A DNA stretch of 64,000 bases from Mantis religiosa (lineage: Eukaryota; Arthropoda; Insecta; Mantodea; Mantidae), in assembly GCA_030765055.1 (NCBI GenBank), contig JAUKNK010000059.1, forward strand, positions 210,001 through 274,000. The letters run 5' to 3'. This document shows positions 35,034-46,600 of the stretch, in pieces. The notes beneath the pieces are model-generated. The model ran no database searches and was not told the origin of the DNA. It was given only the letters and a program-made list of their open reading frames with translations. The translations under genes were made by a program, and so were the position numbers. Numbering within the stretch: the stretch's first letter is position 1; every line of letters begins with the position of its first letter.

Positions 35034-38000
35034 TAAAGACACTGAGGCTTGATCTCAAATTAGTAAAGCTTCACAATAAGAGGTAATTAATCCTCTATAG
35101 CACCTCATATATCGCAGCAAAATTTGGACAAATGGGTTTAGAAAAATGACAAGTTAAAGTGAGATTTGCACAGCATTGATGTATTATTCTATAGTACATC
35201 TGTTATCAACATGTACTTGCCACCGTTTATGAGTTGTATTGGTACAGAATTTCTGTAATGCTAACAATTTTAAGGGTGATATAACTTTACTAGCATGACC
35301 CACAGAAGTGTTACATGTGACATGAAACCGACACTGTTAAGCATCCTCTCATTGTTCTAAGATAGGTTGAAAGCATTAATCTTCAGCATTGGAAAAAGAT
35401 GCTTATTCTAATATATGAGCCATCTGTTACATGCATTGATGCGAAGCCCCATAATAGTTTTGAAAAGTAAATAAAACTGCGTATTATTTCGCTATATAAT
35501 GCATTTCCAGTTTCTTTCTAGTGAACACATAGGGGAGCTATGGACTGCCGAAAGAAATAATGGTTAGATGTGTCAGCAATTAAATTATTTTCTGTTAACA
35601 CCAGTTATGCAAAATTTGCTCAGAATGAGAACTTCAGAGGCCATTCCAAGGAAACGTAGTATATGCATGTAATTTGTCTTGGAAATAGCTAAATCATATT
35701 GTATTTTAATCAAACTTGTTTGCGCATTTCTAAGGATTTCAAATTTTTCGAAACTCCTTTCGTCATATAAAGCGTAGTTTCAGGTTGGAGCATTTTCTTG
35801 AAAATTAGTGTCGTAACCTTTGAAGAATTTAAATACCAATTTCGGTAATTCACCGATATTCGGAGGCCCTCAAAACGTGCACATATTTCTGGTGAGATCC
35901 GGGCGTTGAACTTTTGGTTGAAATATAACAATTCTCTTATTTACTATATGGGCTAGAGAAATTTAAAAGAGAACACACACAAACAAAAACAAGTTTCGTA
36001 ATTTTAAAGGAGTATGTAGACTAGTGAGCAAGCATATGTTAAGGTCCGATATGATTTACATCGGATGTTAAATCAAAAATAAATGAATGAATGAATGAAT
36101 GAAAGAATGAATGAAAGAATGAAAGAATGGATGAATGGATGAATGAATGGATGGATGAATGGATGAATGAATGAACGTATGGATGAATGGATGCACGGAT
36201 GAGTTGATGAGTGGATGGATGAAAGAATAAATGAATGAATGAATGAAAGAAAGAATGAATGAATGCAAGAATGATTGAATGAATGAATGAATGAATGAAT
36301 GAATGAGTGGATAAAGTACCAAAGCCAAATTTAAGGATACCTATGACTGAATATTTGAAATCCTAAACTAATAGCGCTAGCTTTTTAAGATTTATACAAC
36401 AGGTGTAACTTAGTGCAAGTATGATTCAGCCCAAATTTAGTCAATTTCACTTCGATAGTATGGAAAATATGTTCAAATATATTTATTTTTGGCTACGGCA
36501 CTGAAACGCCCCTTGCGACAAAATAATATAAATTTTGGTCTAATATTTTAACAGCAGGTTTCCAATATATCTATTTTTTTAAATTTACCCTAGTATTCTC
36601 TGTGTGAGCGATAACTCCAGGCTCCAGAAATGTTTAAAACTATGAGGAAGACCTTATTGCCCAAGATTCAAATTTTGTTGTGTTTTGAAGCAAAGAAAGT
36701 GTTTTCAAATGCAGCTCACCATAAAACCCAGGGTAATTTCTGTTTACTGGGACTCTACGAAGGTGTGTATAGTAAAGTTCATTAGCCTAACAGCAAAACT
36801 GCGACGCGAGGAACGTCATAAATGATGAAAAATACTGAAATTTTCAATTGCAAGAATACAAGGATAAACAATTGGAATTCATGCTTAACACTAGCATTCA
36901 TATAAATTTCAAACTTAATTACATCATCATAAATGGCTTACGGATGCTATCTAAGCATTCTTTGAATTCACGAAGGATTACAGTATTTTATAAAATAAAA
37001 AAGTACGTGATTGTTTGAAAATATTCATGTAATTTCAGTCACATATATCCTTAAAAATCGTGTATACCTATTTCTGATAATCAGTTATATACACTAACTA
37101 CAGATTACGAAATTAGATAATTTAGTCTTAAACGGGAACCAAGCATCTTGAAGGATTTCGCTTTACTTTAATTTATTTTGGCATTATATGATGATTAAAC
37201 AAGAATATAAAAGATCTCTTGCGGTATTCCAATTCACAATTCCTAAGTTCGAAATACAAAGTTACATCTTCCCGTGGTTTAGCTCATACTAAATCTGCTT
37301 TCGATATCGCAACTTTTATATAATATTAAATGGTTTATATGAATAGAAACTGTTGCAAAACACTCACCTCGCATCCGTCCAAATTATTTGATGTCTATAT
37401 CCAACTTAGTTCAAAGGTAGCTGGTTAAAATTTCGAATTTCCTACCTGATATTCTCAAGTCTATTCTCTCTATCTTAAACTGAACTTTATTTGTAACGTT
37501 ACTATGCAACACAATAATACCTATGCAATGAGTATTAAATAAATGGATGTATATATGTTTCTTAACGGTTGCTAAGGCTAATTTCACAAAGAATACTGCT
37601 ACTCAGTTACAAAGTTCCAAGGAAATTACTCAGCAGCTTTGCCAGGACATGTTGCTGTAGGCGATTAAAAGCATTAATTTTGTTTTCCAGTTTTTATCGA
37701 ATATTTACAACGCAATAAAACATGTGATACTTGCACTCGCATGCCAGTCTCTATTCACTCTTGCACAAACTAATCTTATTGTTCTGTGTGCTTTACGTAA
37801 ATCGAATTTCCTCTGTAATATTAAACAAAATGTTTTGCTAAAGCTTCTTTGTAATTAAATGAATTAGCTAATTGGCATCCTTTTTAAGTGTTTCTAGTTA
37901 TAGCTAGTATTTTTCTATGGATTCTTTGTACTTGATTCATTTGAATTACTCATGTTATTGGTGTAGCCAGTTCCACGGCAAGAGGGCGACCGAGATGTTA

Positions 38001-38964
38001 TATGTATCTGTCTCTCACCGAATCCACCTAGCAGTATCACACAGATGCTAAGATTTACAGCGATAGAGATGCTGACATAGAAGTTCACCTAATATTTCAG
38101 CATGTGTGAGAACATACACAATGATTATTGCCTAATCTGAACCTCAAAACCTTGAGCATTTTAACAGCCATTTTACAAAAATTTTGTATTTCTAAGCGTT
38201 TACTTAGCAAAGTTTCAGCGCATAAGTGTCTATTTTGTGCATTTCAGTGCCTTTTTGCCTGACTAATTCACACACTTTTAGTGTCTATAAATCCGGGTTC
38301 AAAGGGGCGTAGTTTTTAAGACTGAAGCGCGTGATTTAGCTATGAATTTATTTACTAAAGCGGAGTACTAAGTTTTATGTAGCATTAATGTTTCTGATTT
38401 CATATTAAAATTGTGTTTGTGTTTGTAAATGTTAAACTGTAGAACAGTTTACTTACATAGCTATGTTCATATGCACACAAAACAAAATTCTTCAACTTAG
38501 GTGCGTTCTACGAAAGAAGGTGTCTGCGACAGTGAAACAAAGTAGTGTCATTTCAACGATTTATGAACATAGTTTATATTTTGGTAATGCAATATTACTG
38601 TCTGTAATGCACTTTAAAGCAGTGTTTGTATCATTAAAATACTTAATTAACACGTAACATATGAATGTTTATTTCTGAAGCAGTTTTACACCATGTATCT
38701 CATGTGATAATGTTACGCATTGTGCGCAGAAATTTAAGTCTTGCAGTAACAAAATCGCTTCTCCTATATTTCTCCGATTTTTTCACAATAATATGCATAG
38801 AGGATACAGTATCCGTATATTCACTCTTGTCATATAAATCATAAATTGTCCTACGTGAAACACACTTTTTAAAATTTTCTAGGTTGGTAGCACACCTTTC
38901 AGCTGCCCGATGTTTCGCTGGAGATCAAAATGTGGAAACTTCTCCTAATTTGGTAAACCTTTTG
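35034..38964. repeat. Large tandem unit, copy 3 (right-truncated, no minisatellite)
   Basis: Begins directly after copy 2 with TAAAGACACTGAGGCTTGAT and follows it to about 38964 (TTTGGTAAACC). It then passes into unrelated sequence exactly where copies 1 and 2 enter the minisatellite. It contains no transposon insertions, so it shows the empty sites of the Gypsy and mariner elements. Confidence 0.9.
36082..36312. repeat. Tetranucleotide microsatellite of unit copy 3
   Basis: About 230 bp of AATG, GGAT and AAAG variants at the homologous site; the shortest of the three alleles. Confidence 0.95.
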
Positions 38965-39340
38965 CCTTCTCTAACAACCTTCGTCACAGAATGAGCACTC
39001 ACGTGATAAGCTGATAACATTAAATCTCGACTCTGAGCGAAGTTGGTGCTTTTGAATATGTATTTGTCATCAGTTTGAGAAAGGAATACACTTTAACAGT
39101 AATATTTGTAGCCTATTTATGTAAAATCGTATGGTTTGTTTTTCAGTTATTACTGGTCTCACCAGTGGTAGACAAAGCCACATATTTACTAACTTGGTAA
39201 AGCACGTGTGTGTTCTTTAAATATAACCACTTTAGTGAAAGCAGGGTACAAAGTGCAACTGCAACATAAGCACGTGTGTGCCTTTCTTCACTGACAGTTA
39301 ACAATTCATTTCTTTCTAGTGAGGCGCCTTATCTGTCCAT
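38965..39340. other. Flank of the triplicated block, no recognisable gene
   Basis: Begins where unit copy 3 ends. It contains a segment of about 50 bp (39267-39320, CTTTCTTCACTGACAGTTAA and on) that recurs with changes at 51886-51935. Confidence 0.5.
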
Positions 39341-39344
39341 CATT

Positions 39345-39850
39345 TTATGCTCGGGTGGAGCGGTAGTACCAGAACAGGTCACACTGCTGGAACCCTTGGC
39401 TGTTGGCTTGCCTGTCGTATCGGGTCTTCATGTGGTCGCTCGCCTTCTGGATGATCTGACGAGCCGTCTCATGCAAGTCATGGAGATGGCCCACCAGGTA
39501 GCTGGCTGTTTTGCGTCCGTGGGTCTCCCAAAGGCCAGGTCACAGGGAAGGCGTTGCTCTCGGCCGAATATTAGGCTGGCTGGCGTCATCCCAGTGGAGT
39601 CGTGAGTTAACGAGCAGTAGGCGAGCAAGAACCGTGGCACCTTGACTTCCCAGTCTCGCTGATGGCTTGCCACGACCTTCCTCAGGTGTTCTTCTAAGGT
39701 CTTGATGTAGCTTTTGACCATACCACCTGACTGCAGATGGAGAGGTGTTGTGCGGCTCTTGTTCACCCCTAGTCTTTCCCGTGCCTCCTTCATCAGGTTG
39801 GATTCAAAATTGGTGCCCTGGTCCTTGTGGAGCTCTAACGCGACCCCAAT
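39345..39850 (-). pseudogene. Gypsy integrase fragment (same family as the 20.6-kb element)
   Basis: The minus strand carries KDQGTNFESNLMKEARERLG, RDWEVKVPRFLLAYCSL and MTPASLIFGREQRLPCDLAF, close to the integrase at 23458-24174. The second catalytic Asp is present, but the catalytic Glu position reads Lys (MVKSY for MVERY). Only the core's second half and the start of the C-terminal part are present. It is truncated at 39850, where GC-rich retroposon sequence begins. Confidence 0.8.
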
Positions 39851-39945
39851 GTTAGTCTCTAGGTCTTGCCCAACTGGAAAGAAACCCCCGGAGTAACGCC
39901 GGCGCCCCATTTGGAGACAGCTGGTACTCTCCCGGGTTTTAGAAA
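39851..39945 (+). repeat. Scrap of the GC-rich retroposon
   Basis: About 95 bp (TCTAGGTCTTGCCCAACTGG, then CGCCGGCGCCCCATTTGG) match the 3' part of the copy at 48100-48640 read from its minus strand. It abuts a Gypsy integrase remnant, and the two together form an accidental open frame. Confidence 0.6.
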
Positions 39946-40391
39946 TTGGACGGTTTGCATCCAAGTAGATTCTCTCGTCCTTACGTACTCGAAACTACCC
40001 TTTACCAGGATTTTATTCAAAAAATTTATTTTCTGAAATGCGATATCTCGTTGAAGCATAGAATTTACCCCAAATATATAAATGTTGTGTGGAATTAACC
40101 ACAGCCGAGATATTTCCTATCGTTTATTCATTCCCTTTCTCTTTCTCTTGGTCATGAAAACAAAACGGAATACCAAATCCATCAGATAAATAATAAAATA
40201 ATTTTACAGATACTTATCTTCATTATTATGAAACAAATGGAAGACTAAGATTTTGTAACAGTGCTATGTAGAAGAGTAAGTAAAGAGTCTCATATGAATG
40301 TAACATTTAATTTTTTATCTGCTTGATATTCATTTCGTTGTAGCTGCACGGCGACTGAAGTGTTCAATAAGTGTTGTTTTTTTTAATTTAC

Positions 40392-40620
40392 GTCCTCCAA
40401 CGTTAAGTCATATCGCACGATGAATTGAATGGGTGAAATGATGCTCAAATGAGCCCGGGGTCCAGGGAGCATAAAATTACCCGACATTCGTCTTTCAGGA
40501 TAAGGGAAAACACCGGAAAAACCTTATCCAGGTAACGCACCCTGACCGAGATTCAAACTCTGGACCTCTTGAACGTGAGGCAGACATGCTACCACCACGC
40601 TACCGAGGCAGGCTCAACAA
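40392..40620 (-). repeat. SINE family B, minus orientation, well preserved
   Basis: On the minus strand: head GCCTGCCTCGGTAGCGTGGT with A-box features, B-box-like GAGTTTGAATCTCGG, body CCTGGATAAGGTTTTTCCGG, and an end near TTCACCCATTCAATTCATCG. It is the best copy of this tRNA-derived family in the window. Confidence 0.8.
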
Positions 40621-40684
40621 GTATTGACTTTGATATATACATCTCGAGAAACAAGCAAATAGCTACTTAGGACTTCAAAACGCG

Positions 40685-40862
40685 GTTACCAAGCGGAAGT
40701 GCGAGGTCCGGGTTCGATTCCCGTGGTCGGTCTACCAGACACATGGGTTTTCTCGGGGGTTTCCTAGGTCAGTATATGAATGCTGGGTAAATTAATAACA
40801 TTCCCCGAATTTCCTGTCCATCCGTTTCATCTCCAGTATCATTCCATATCATATCTTATCTG
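40685..40862 (+). repeat. tRNA-derived SINE, related to family B
   Basis: Contains CGGTTACCAAGCGG (A-box-like) and GGGTTCGATTCCCG (clear B box), then a body with TTTCTCGGGGGTTTCC ending in AT-rich repeats. The first bases of the tRNA-like head are missing. Confidence 0.65.
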
Positions 40863-41190
40863 GTGATCTCTTTCAGTGTAGAAGTGTCGGCGGGAGTCTC
40901 GGCGCTGCATGGCAGGATGATAAACACTTCCTCCTTTGGTATGTTGGTCTCCGGTCTCTGAACCAGGCCTTGTGGTGCCATTTCCGGGCCAAAGTAGGTT
41001 GGGATACCGGCTGTATAGGCCTGCCTGGGAGTTTCAAACTGGTAAAGTGTGGACACCCTGCCCTCTGTACTGTAGTGATTCCTTGACACGGCCACCCTAT
41101 GTGTTTTGTCACCTCATCCTTCCTCCCGGGGATGCCACACTTGGGACATAGGTACAGACGCGAGCAAATATATTTCGATGCGCGCAACAC
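40863..41190 (-). other. GC-rich stretch with two overlapping open frames, unrecognised
   Basis: Two minus-strand frames of 79 and 105 codons overlap here. One has CPKCGIPGRKDEVTKHIG, a possible zinc-binding pair. The GC content stands out from the AT-rich flanks. I recognise no family, and the frames may be chance products of a GC-rich repeat. Confidence 0.3.
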
Positions 41191-41199
41191 TGACCTACG

Positions 41200-41840
41200 C
41201 GAGGGAGGAGGGTTTCTTATCAGTTATTTGCGCCAAGACGCTTCAGTTTCCTTTTACCTGACCAGCGAGTTCGGCGCACAGGTATTTACCCCTCAATGGA
41301 AAATAAAAACAATTTTGCAACATAAAACGTAGATAGTTTTATGCAACTCTCCAGTATGGTCTTAGATATTAACCGATCCTTTTTAATGGCGTTATTTTAT
41401 CTCTCTTCCTCTCTCGCACACACATACTTCATCCATTTTAATCTCCATTAATTGTTTTTAAATGCATTTCCAATACTCAAAGTAGTAGTTTTACCGGGAA
41501 CGAAATAATTCTACTCTTCATAGTTTAGCGATAATATAATATTAAACTGCGCGATATTTAAAATTAAGTGTATCTTGACCGAAAATAAATACATTATTTC
41601 CTGTGTCACAGTTCTTAAGAACAGCTTATATGAATATACTACTACAATTAAAATAGCCACCAAATAAAATATATGTATTAATGACCAAGGAAATAAATAA
41701 AATAATTATTTTTTGATAATGACAAGGGCGCCATATTTCGGATACCATTTCTATTTTTGGGTATTCTACATGTTATAGTACATCAATAGACACTATATTC
41801 TGTGACAGTATTTTATATTCATATTAGCTTACAGTCCCTT
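41200..41840. other. No recognisable gene
   Basis: AT-rich. Near 41733 there is ATTTCGGATACCA, which recurs as ATTTCGGATAC near 41930 and as TTTCGGATATCCGAAAT near 42465. It may belong to the pogo-like element that follows. Confidence 0.4.
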
Positions 41841-42077
41841 AGTCAAAATGTCTTACAAGGTAAGTTCACATAAAACATAACGAAAACCATTAAAGAGAAT
41901 TTGGATTGGGTTAAAAAGCGGATGCCTAATTTCGGATACTTTTTTGGAGTGCGATAATCCAGTTGAGAGCGTCTTTTCATAAAATCCCTGAGATATTTTC
42001 TTCCAGCCATACCGCTACTTGTATCAAATGGATGCTTTACATTTATTATCAAAGCTAGCTGGGATGCCATTCGTCTA

Positions 42078-42137
42078 ATCTGTGTGTGTGTAGTGTTTAA
42101 CGCCCGCTTTTACTTCATACGGCACCGCAGGCGATTA
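42078..42137 (-). repeat. SINE family C tail inserted in the pogo relic
   Basis: The minus strand reads CCTGCGGTGCCGTATGAAGT, then AAAGCGGGCGTTAAACACTA. This is the last ~50 bp of the SINE at 63415-63661. It splits the pogo-like reading frame. Confidence 0.75.
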
Positions 42138-42552
42138 ATCTCTTTCTTTCTAAGTCCAAAATAGCGATCATCCATAACCGTACAGTAGGCAGCCAGTTCG
42201 GTTTCCAGCTTCCCACCAAATGCGCCCTCTTCCGACTTTTGTAGTCAACAAACTGTCAATATCTTTTTGTTTGTTGTTTACATAATTCTCTAGTGTGGAG
42301 CGAGGTACGCCGTACCATTTGCAAGTTTTAAAAATACCATTTTCTTCCCCTTGATGGCCTTTACTGCTTCTCTCATTGCTTCTTCTGACCACCTCCTTGT
42401 ACGTCCTAGTGTCATTTGATGAACAGAAAGTCTTATAAATCGCCAAAGTATTGTTCATTCCTAGTTTCGGATATCCGAAATTACGATGCCCTGTGGTATA
42501 CAGAATTAGGAAATCTGCCATATTGGGTAAATAACAGCTTGGATTAAACAAA

Positions 42553-42612
42553 ATATAAGTAGATTGAGTCAACATAATAAATTCAATGCCATGACCGGGA
42601 TTTGAAATCACT
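42553..42612 (-). repeat. SINE family A fragment
   Basis: GAGTCAACATAATAAATTCA, then ATGCCATGACCGGGATTTGA: the B-box end and 3' part of SINE-A in minus orientation, about 60 bp. Confidence 0.6.
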
Positions 42613-42720
42613 CACGTAATTTCTACATTGGTGACAGTTTTATGCACGTTTTACCTTAAGATTGCTGAACTATACAATGGTAGATGTTACTACATAGGAG
42701 TTTGACAGACTACGCCATTA

Positions 42721-43648
42721 CGAGGGCTCTTCAATAACGGTCATAATTTTTCGCACTAAAATTCAAGCTTATTCTATTCTGTTAGCCTAGTGCGAAACAA
42801 ACACGCCCTAGTAGTTTCATCGTTGTTACTCCTGATTCGCGCCTGTGAGAACCAGGCAAATTCAGACATGTTCAGTATCGCCTACCGCTGCAGCGGAGGT
42901 AACCTGCAGTTAAAGTTGATCTTAGGGGAAGATCAGGAGTTTACTTTAAACGTAATCACTGCTGATGGAACTTGGCTACATCATTTTGATCCTGAGAGCA
43001 AACAGCAAAGCTCAGTGTGGAAATCTGCTTCATCACCAACCCCCAAAGATAAAAGTGTGTGTTTCTGCTGGGAAAGTTATGGTGATCTCATTCTTTGATA
43101 TTCACGGAATGGTTTATCAGCATGTTGTACCTGCACACACATCAGTAACTGGACAATACTACAGGGATGTCCTGACAACATTGAAAGTCCATATCAGGCG
43201 CAAAAGATCGCATTTCCATGAAGCAGGATGGATGCTTCAACACGATAAAATCGCGGCCGCATATTGCCAATGTTGTTGTGGAATATCTTGCAAAAATCAA
43301 CGAGAAGTGCATCTCTCACCCTCTCTATAGTCCCGGTTTAGCCCCATGTGACATTTTCCTGTTCCCTATCTTAAAGAAACGACTTCGTGGAAGGTATTAT
43401 CCATCATCAGAAGCAGTGGTGAAGCCTGGGGAGACAATTTTGAAATATCTCTCAAAAATGGTCTCCAGCATGTCTTTGAAGACTGGCAGAAATCCTGGGA
43501 CAAGTGCATCGTATTCAGAGAAGAGTAATTTGAGAAGGACCACCAAAATTATTAGGATGAGCAAAGGTACATTGTCAAAAGAATAATAAATTAATAAATA
43601 AAAAAATAAAAAGTATAAAAAAATTGTGATCATTCTTTATTGAACTCG
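42721..43648 (+). mobile_element. mariner deletion derivative, copy 1 (928 bp)
   Basis: Flanked by TA (42719-42720 and 43649-43650). The ends are inverted repeats (CGAGGGCTCTTCAATAA and its complement ...TTATTGAACTCG). The transposase remnant has ITADGTWLHHFDPESKQQSS, SPTPKDK and SAGKVMVISFFDIHGMVYQ, a broken HHDNARPH-like region and LAPCDIFLFPILKKRLRG. The N-terminal helix-turn-helix half is missing. The copy at 51227 lacks the same part, joined at the same place, so this is a deleted form that itself transposed. Frameshifts are present. Confidence 0.85.
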
Positions 43649-43649
43649 T

Positions 43650-46600
43650 ACTTACCATTCAAAGCTTATAGGATATATGGGCTTCGTCAGACTTACGAAC
43701 TTTCAACTTCCATTACTAGTCCCTTAACTTTATAACAGAATCTCGAAGGGTGAAATTTCGTCAAAAATGACAAAAAACAACATTTTCGGTTTTTTGCATT
43801 AAAATTATGTTTAAACATTGTAGTTTCAGAATGTGTCCTCAGTTAGGCCCTAGCGCCATTTAAAGAGCAGCGACGTCATTATTTAAACGCCCATGTGCGG
43901 GTGGGCGCGGCCATTTATATTGCTTTTTCGAGTGTGTCGCAAAGCAACTGATGAAATTCTCACGTTTAAACTACTCGGTTTGATTCTGTAACTGTGATAA
44001 TGTGAAGAGATATCTTCTGGATGTTTGTGGAATTTACTGAACCTTTCCGCTAACATTTTTAAATATTATTTCCCACTTACTACTTTTGAAAGAAAACAAA
44101 CATATCCACTGATATGTAGTGTTTGTGAAATATGGTTACCATGCAAGTGAAAGCTGTGGATAGCAGCTTATATTAAATTATTATTTAGCAGTATTAGGGA
44201 CAGGTGAAAGCTAAACCAAAGTGATCAAACTTCATGGAGCAAATATAAATCTGTCAAGCAGCAGTTAAAGCTGACTAAATTAAAAGAAGAGTATAGTAAA
44301 CTAGCTGAGTGGTCTTCATATAGTGGAGGATGTTTTTGAAACATAGAAGAAAATGTTTATATTTAGAGCTTCTAACTGGATTTTTCTTCATGTCAAACTT
44401 TTAGCATTTTTAGTACTCCTTATAGTCCAGACACTAAAGTTTTCAATGAATTTCTTTACGTTTTGCATATATATATATATTCCTAGATAAGTTTCATATA
44501 AAATTGGTATCATTATGGCTCTATATGAAAAAATTAATAATGATTGGTATTGAAAAAAGAAAATTGAAAAAAATTCAAGAAAATTCCAGCATATTCCTTA
44601 AATTTTCTCCTCCAGAAACATTAGATATGGGCAAATGAGTATATACATTTATAGTTTTGTAACTATTATCTGAAGGAAACAGAATTAAAATTTCCAATCA
44701 TTTATAACAAAAATATAGAATGTAATATGTTTCCCAATGTAAATAAATCGCAGCAAAAAATTGAATTATTATTATTCTGGTGAAAACTATTGTGGACAGA
44801 AATATAAAAAAGCGCCGAAGTTAAACAAATTAAAGAGAAGGAAGGTAATAAGGTAGCTTTAGGGCCTGCATATGATGCATGGAGTTTTCAAAGTAAAGAA
44901 AGTAGTGTAATTTCGATCTAAATCTTTAAATTCATTTTTTCCACTTTCAATTTCTGAACATTTTTGTATCTTCAAAATGCTCCAACTTCTGCAATTCTCA
45001 ACGAATTTGTATTAAACTTTGCATACGTATTCCTAAATAACTTTTTAATAAAAGGTGGTATTTTTGTTTATTTAAATTAAATAGTTTATTTATTATTTAT
45101 TTTTGGCGCAGGGTTTATGTCGAATCAAATCGATGGATGACGAATTATGCCCCTCGTTGAGGTGACCAATTGGAACAGGGTTGAAGTGGTTTGGGTAGAT
45201 TCCCAACGTCAATGGGTGATGGAGTAATTATATCCCTCGATGTGGCGACATTTTGATGGATGGAATAGATGGTTCTTGAAGTCCCAGCTTACCTCGGCGT
45301 GGCTTCAGTTGGTTGAGCAAGATATCTTCTTTTACAGGGGTGGTACGGCGGAAGGAAATTTTACGTAAAATGAGTAATCATTTTTCTCTGTATTAAATAA
45401 TGTAGAAACTTTTATTTCCTTACTTCAATCAACACCAGTTCGAACAAAATGTATGATACAACATTTATAACACTATTCTTACACAAGATTCACTTGATGT
45501 GACGCGTTTATATCTGGATGCGTGCAAGAATCAAAAGTTTTATACGGTTGTTCACTACCGTGTATAATAATTAAATTGTGTGTCTTCTAGCGATGATATT
45601 TAATGTAAAGATTATCTAGTTATACTCGATGATTGTTATGAGAATAGACTTATATTCTTCCGCACACAACAGCGTTTAAGAAGAGAATTTTACATCCGTT
45701 CACGGTGACTGTTAGGAGAAGAATCCCCAGTTCCTCTTCTTCTACCCATTAGCATTTCGCTAATCGTTCGACCCCCCTAGAGGAATATTGAATATCCTCC
45801 ATGGCAACGTAAAATCTTTTATATCTGATTGGTCCACGTTTTACGATATACGCGTCACACCAATCCCAAATAAGTTTGTTATTCAACACTTTTGTGACGT
45901 CATTTCCACTTACATAGCTTCTCTGTGCATGACTCACTCTACTTAACCTCACATAATACAATATTTGAAACTCTTTGGGGACAACATAAAATAACTGTTT
46001 CATTTTTAAATCTCAAAATTGCAAAAACTAAGAAAAATTTAATATATTCACACATAAAAATTTTTTGTCCAAAAATACTTGATACACACTTTAAAAGTAT
46101 AGCAACTTTTATAACTGATGTACAGAGAAACCTTAATGTGAATTTAAAGTTTTTAAAAGGAAAAGTGTATGACCTGGGACTTTTTATATAACATACAAAA
46201 ATCATACCATAAAAATTTATAAATATTTTTTTTTTGAAAAAGCTATTTCAAATATAAAGTTGAATTTTAAAAGCTTAACTAGATTCCCTATACGCCACCT
46301 AATGAAAAAATGTCAAGCAGTTCCGGTGTAAACTATGGATTTAGCATTTTTCACAGACTCCTCCCCTTAACCTTTGTAACAGAATCTCGAAATATTGCGC
46401 GCATTTCTCCAGAAACTCAATAACTTACATTTGTTCTATTCATACCGAAAGATTTGGTAGGTTAAATTACACAGAAAAAGTATCTACACAAAACATATAT
46501 CCCAGTGTCACAACATTTCTCTGCAAAACTACAAGAAGGAAGGACTTAATTAAATGTGAGCATCTCTCTCGTCAATTACTTTCTCTATAACTAAAGGCAG

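Larger units (their letters stand above)
41843..42620 (-). pseudogene. pogo-like transposase relic, interrupted by a SINE tail
   Basis: Minus strand, in order: GRTRRWSEEAMREAVKAIKG, then after a frameshift TCKWYGVPRSTLENYV (pogo/Psq-type helix-turn-helix), GGKLETELAAYCTVMDDRYF, then, beyond a SINE-C tail at 42078-42137, RRMASQLALIINVKHPF and GRKYLRDFMKRRSQL. These correspond to the N-terminal DNA-binding half of pogo/Tigger-type transposases. The DDE half is not visible. Frameshifts and stops show it is dead. Confidence 0.7.

Noticed and set aside
40700..40760. tRNA-like sequence with perfect B box
   Set aside because: The 5' half of a tRNA is missing and the sequence continues into a SINE body, so it is not a functional tRNA gene. 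The same applies to the other B-box hits.
45939..46205. Two 88-codon frames on opposite strands over the same AT-rich stretch
   Set aside because: Mutually antisense, compositionally biased, with no signature or context.
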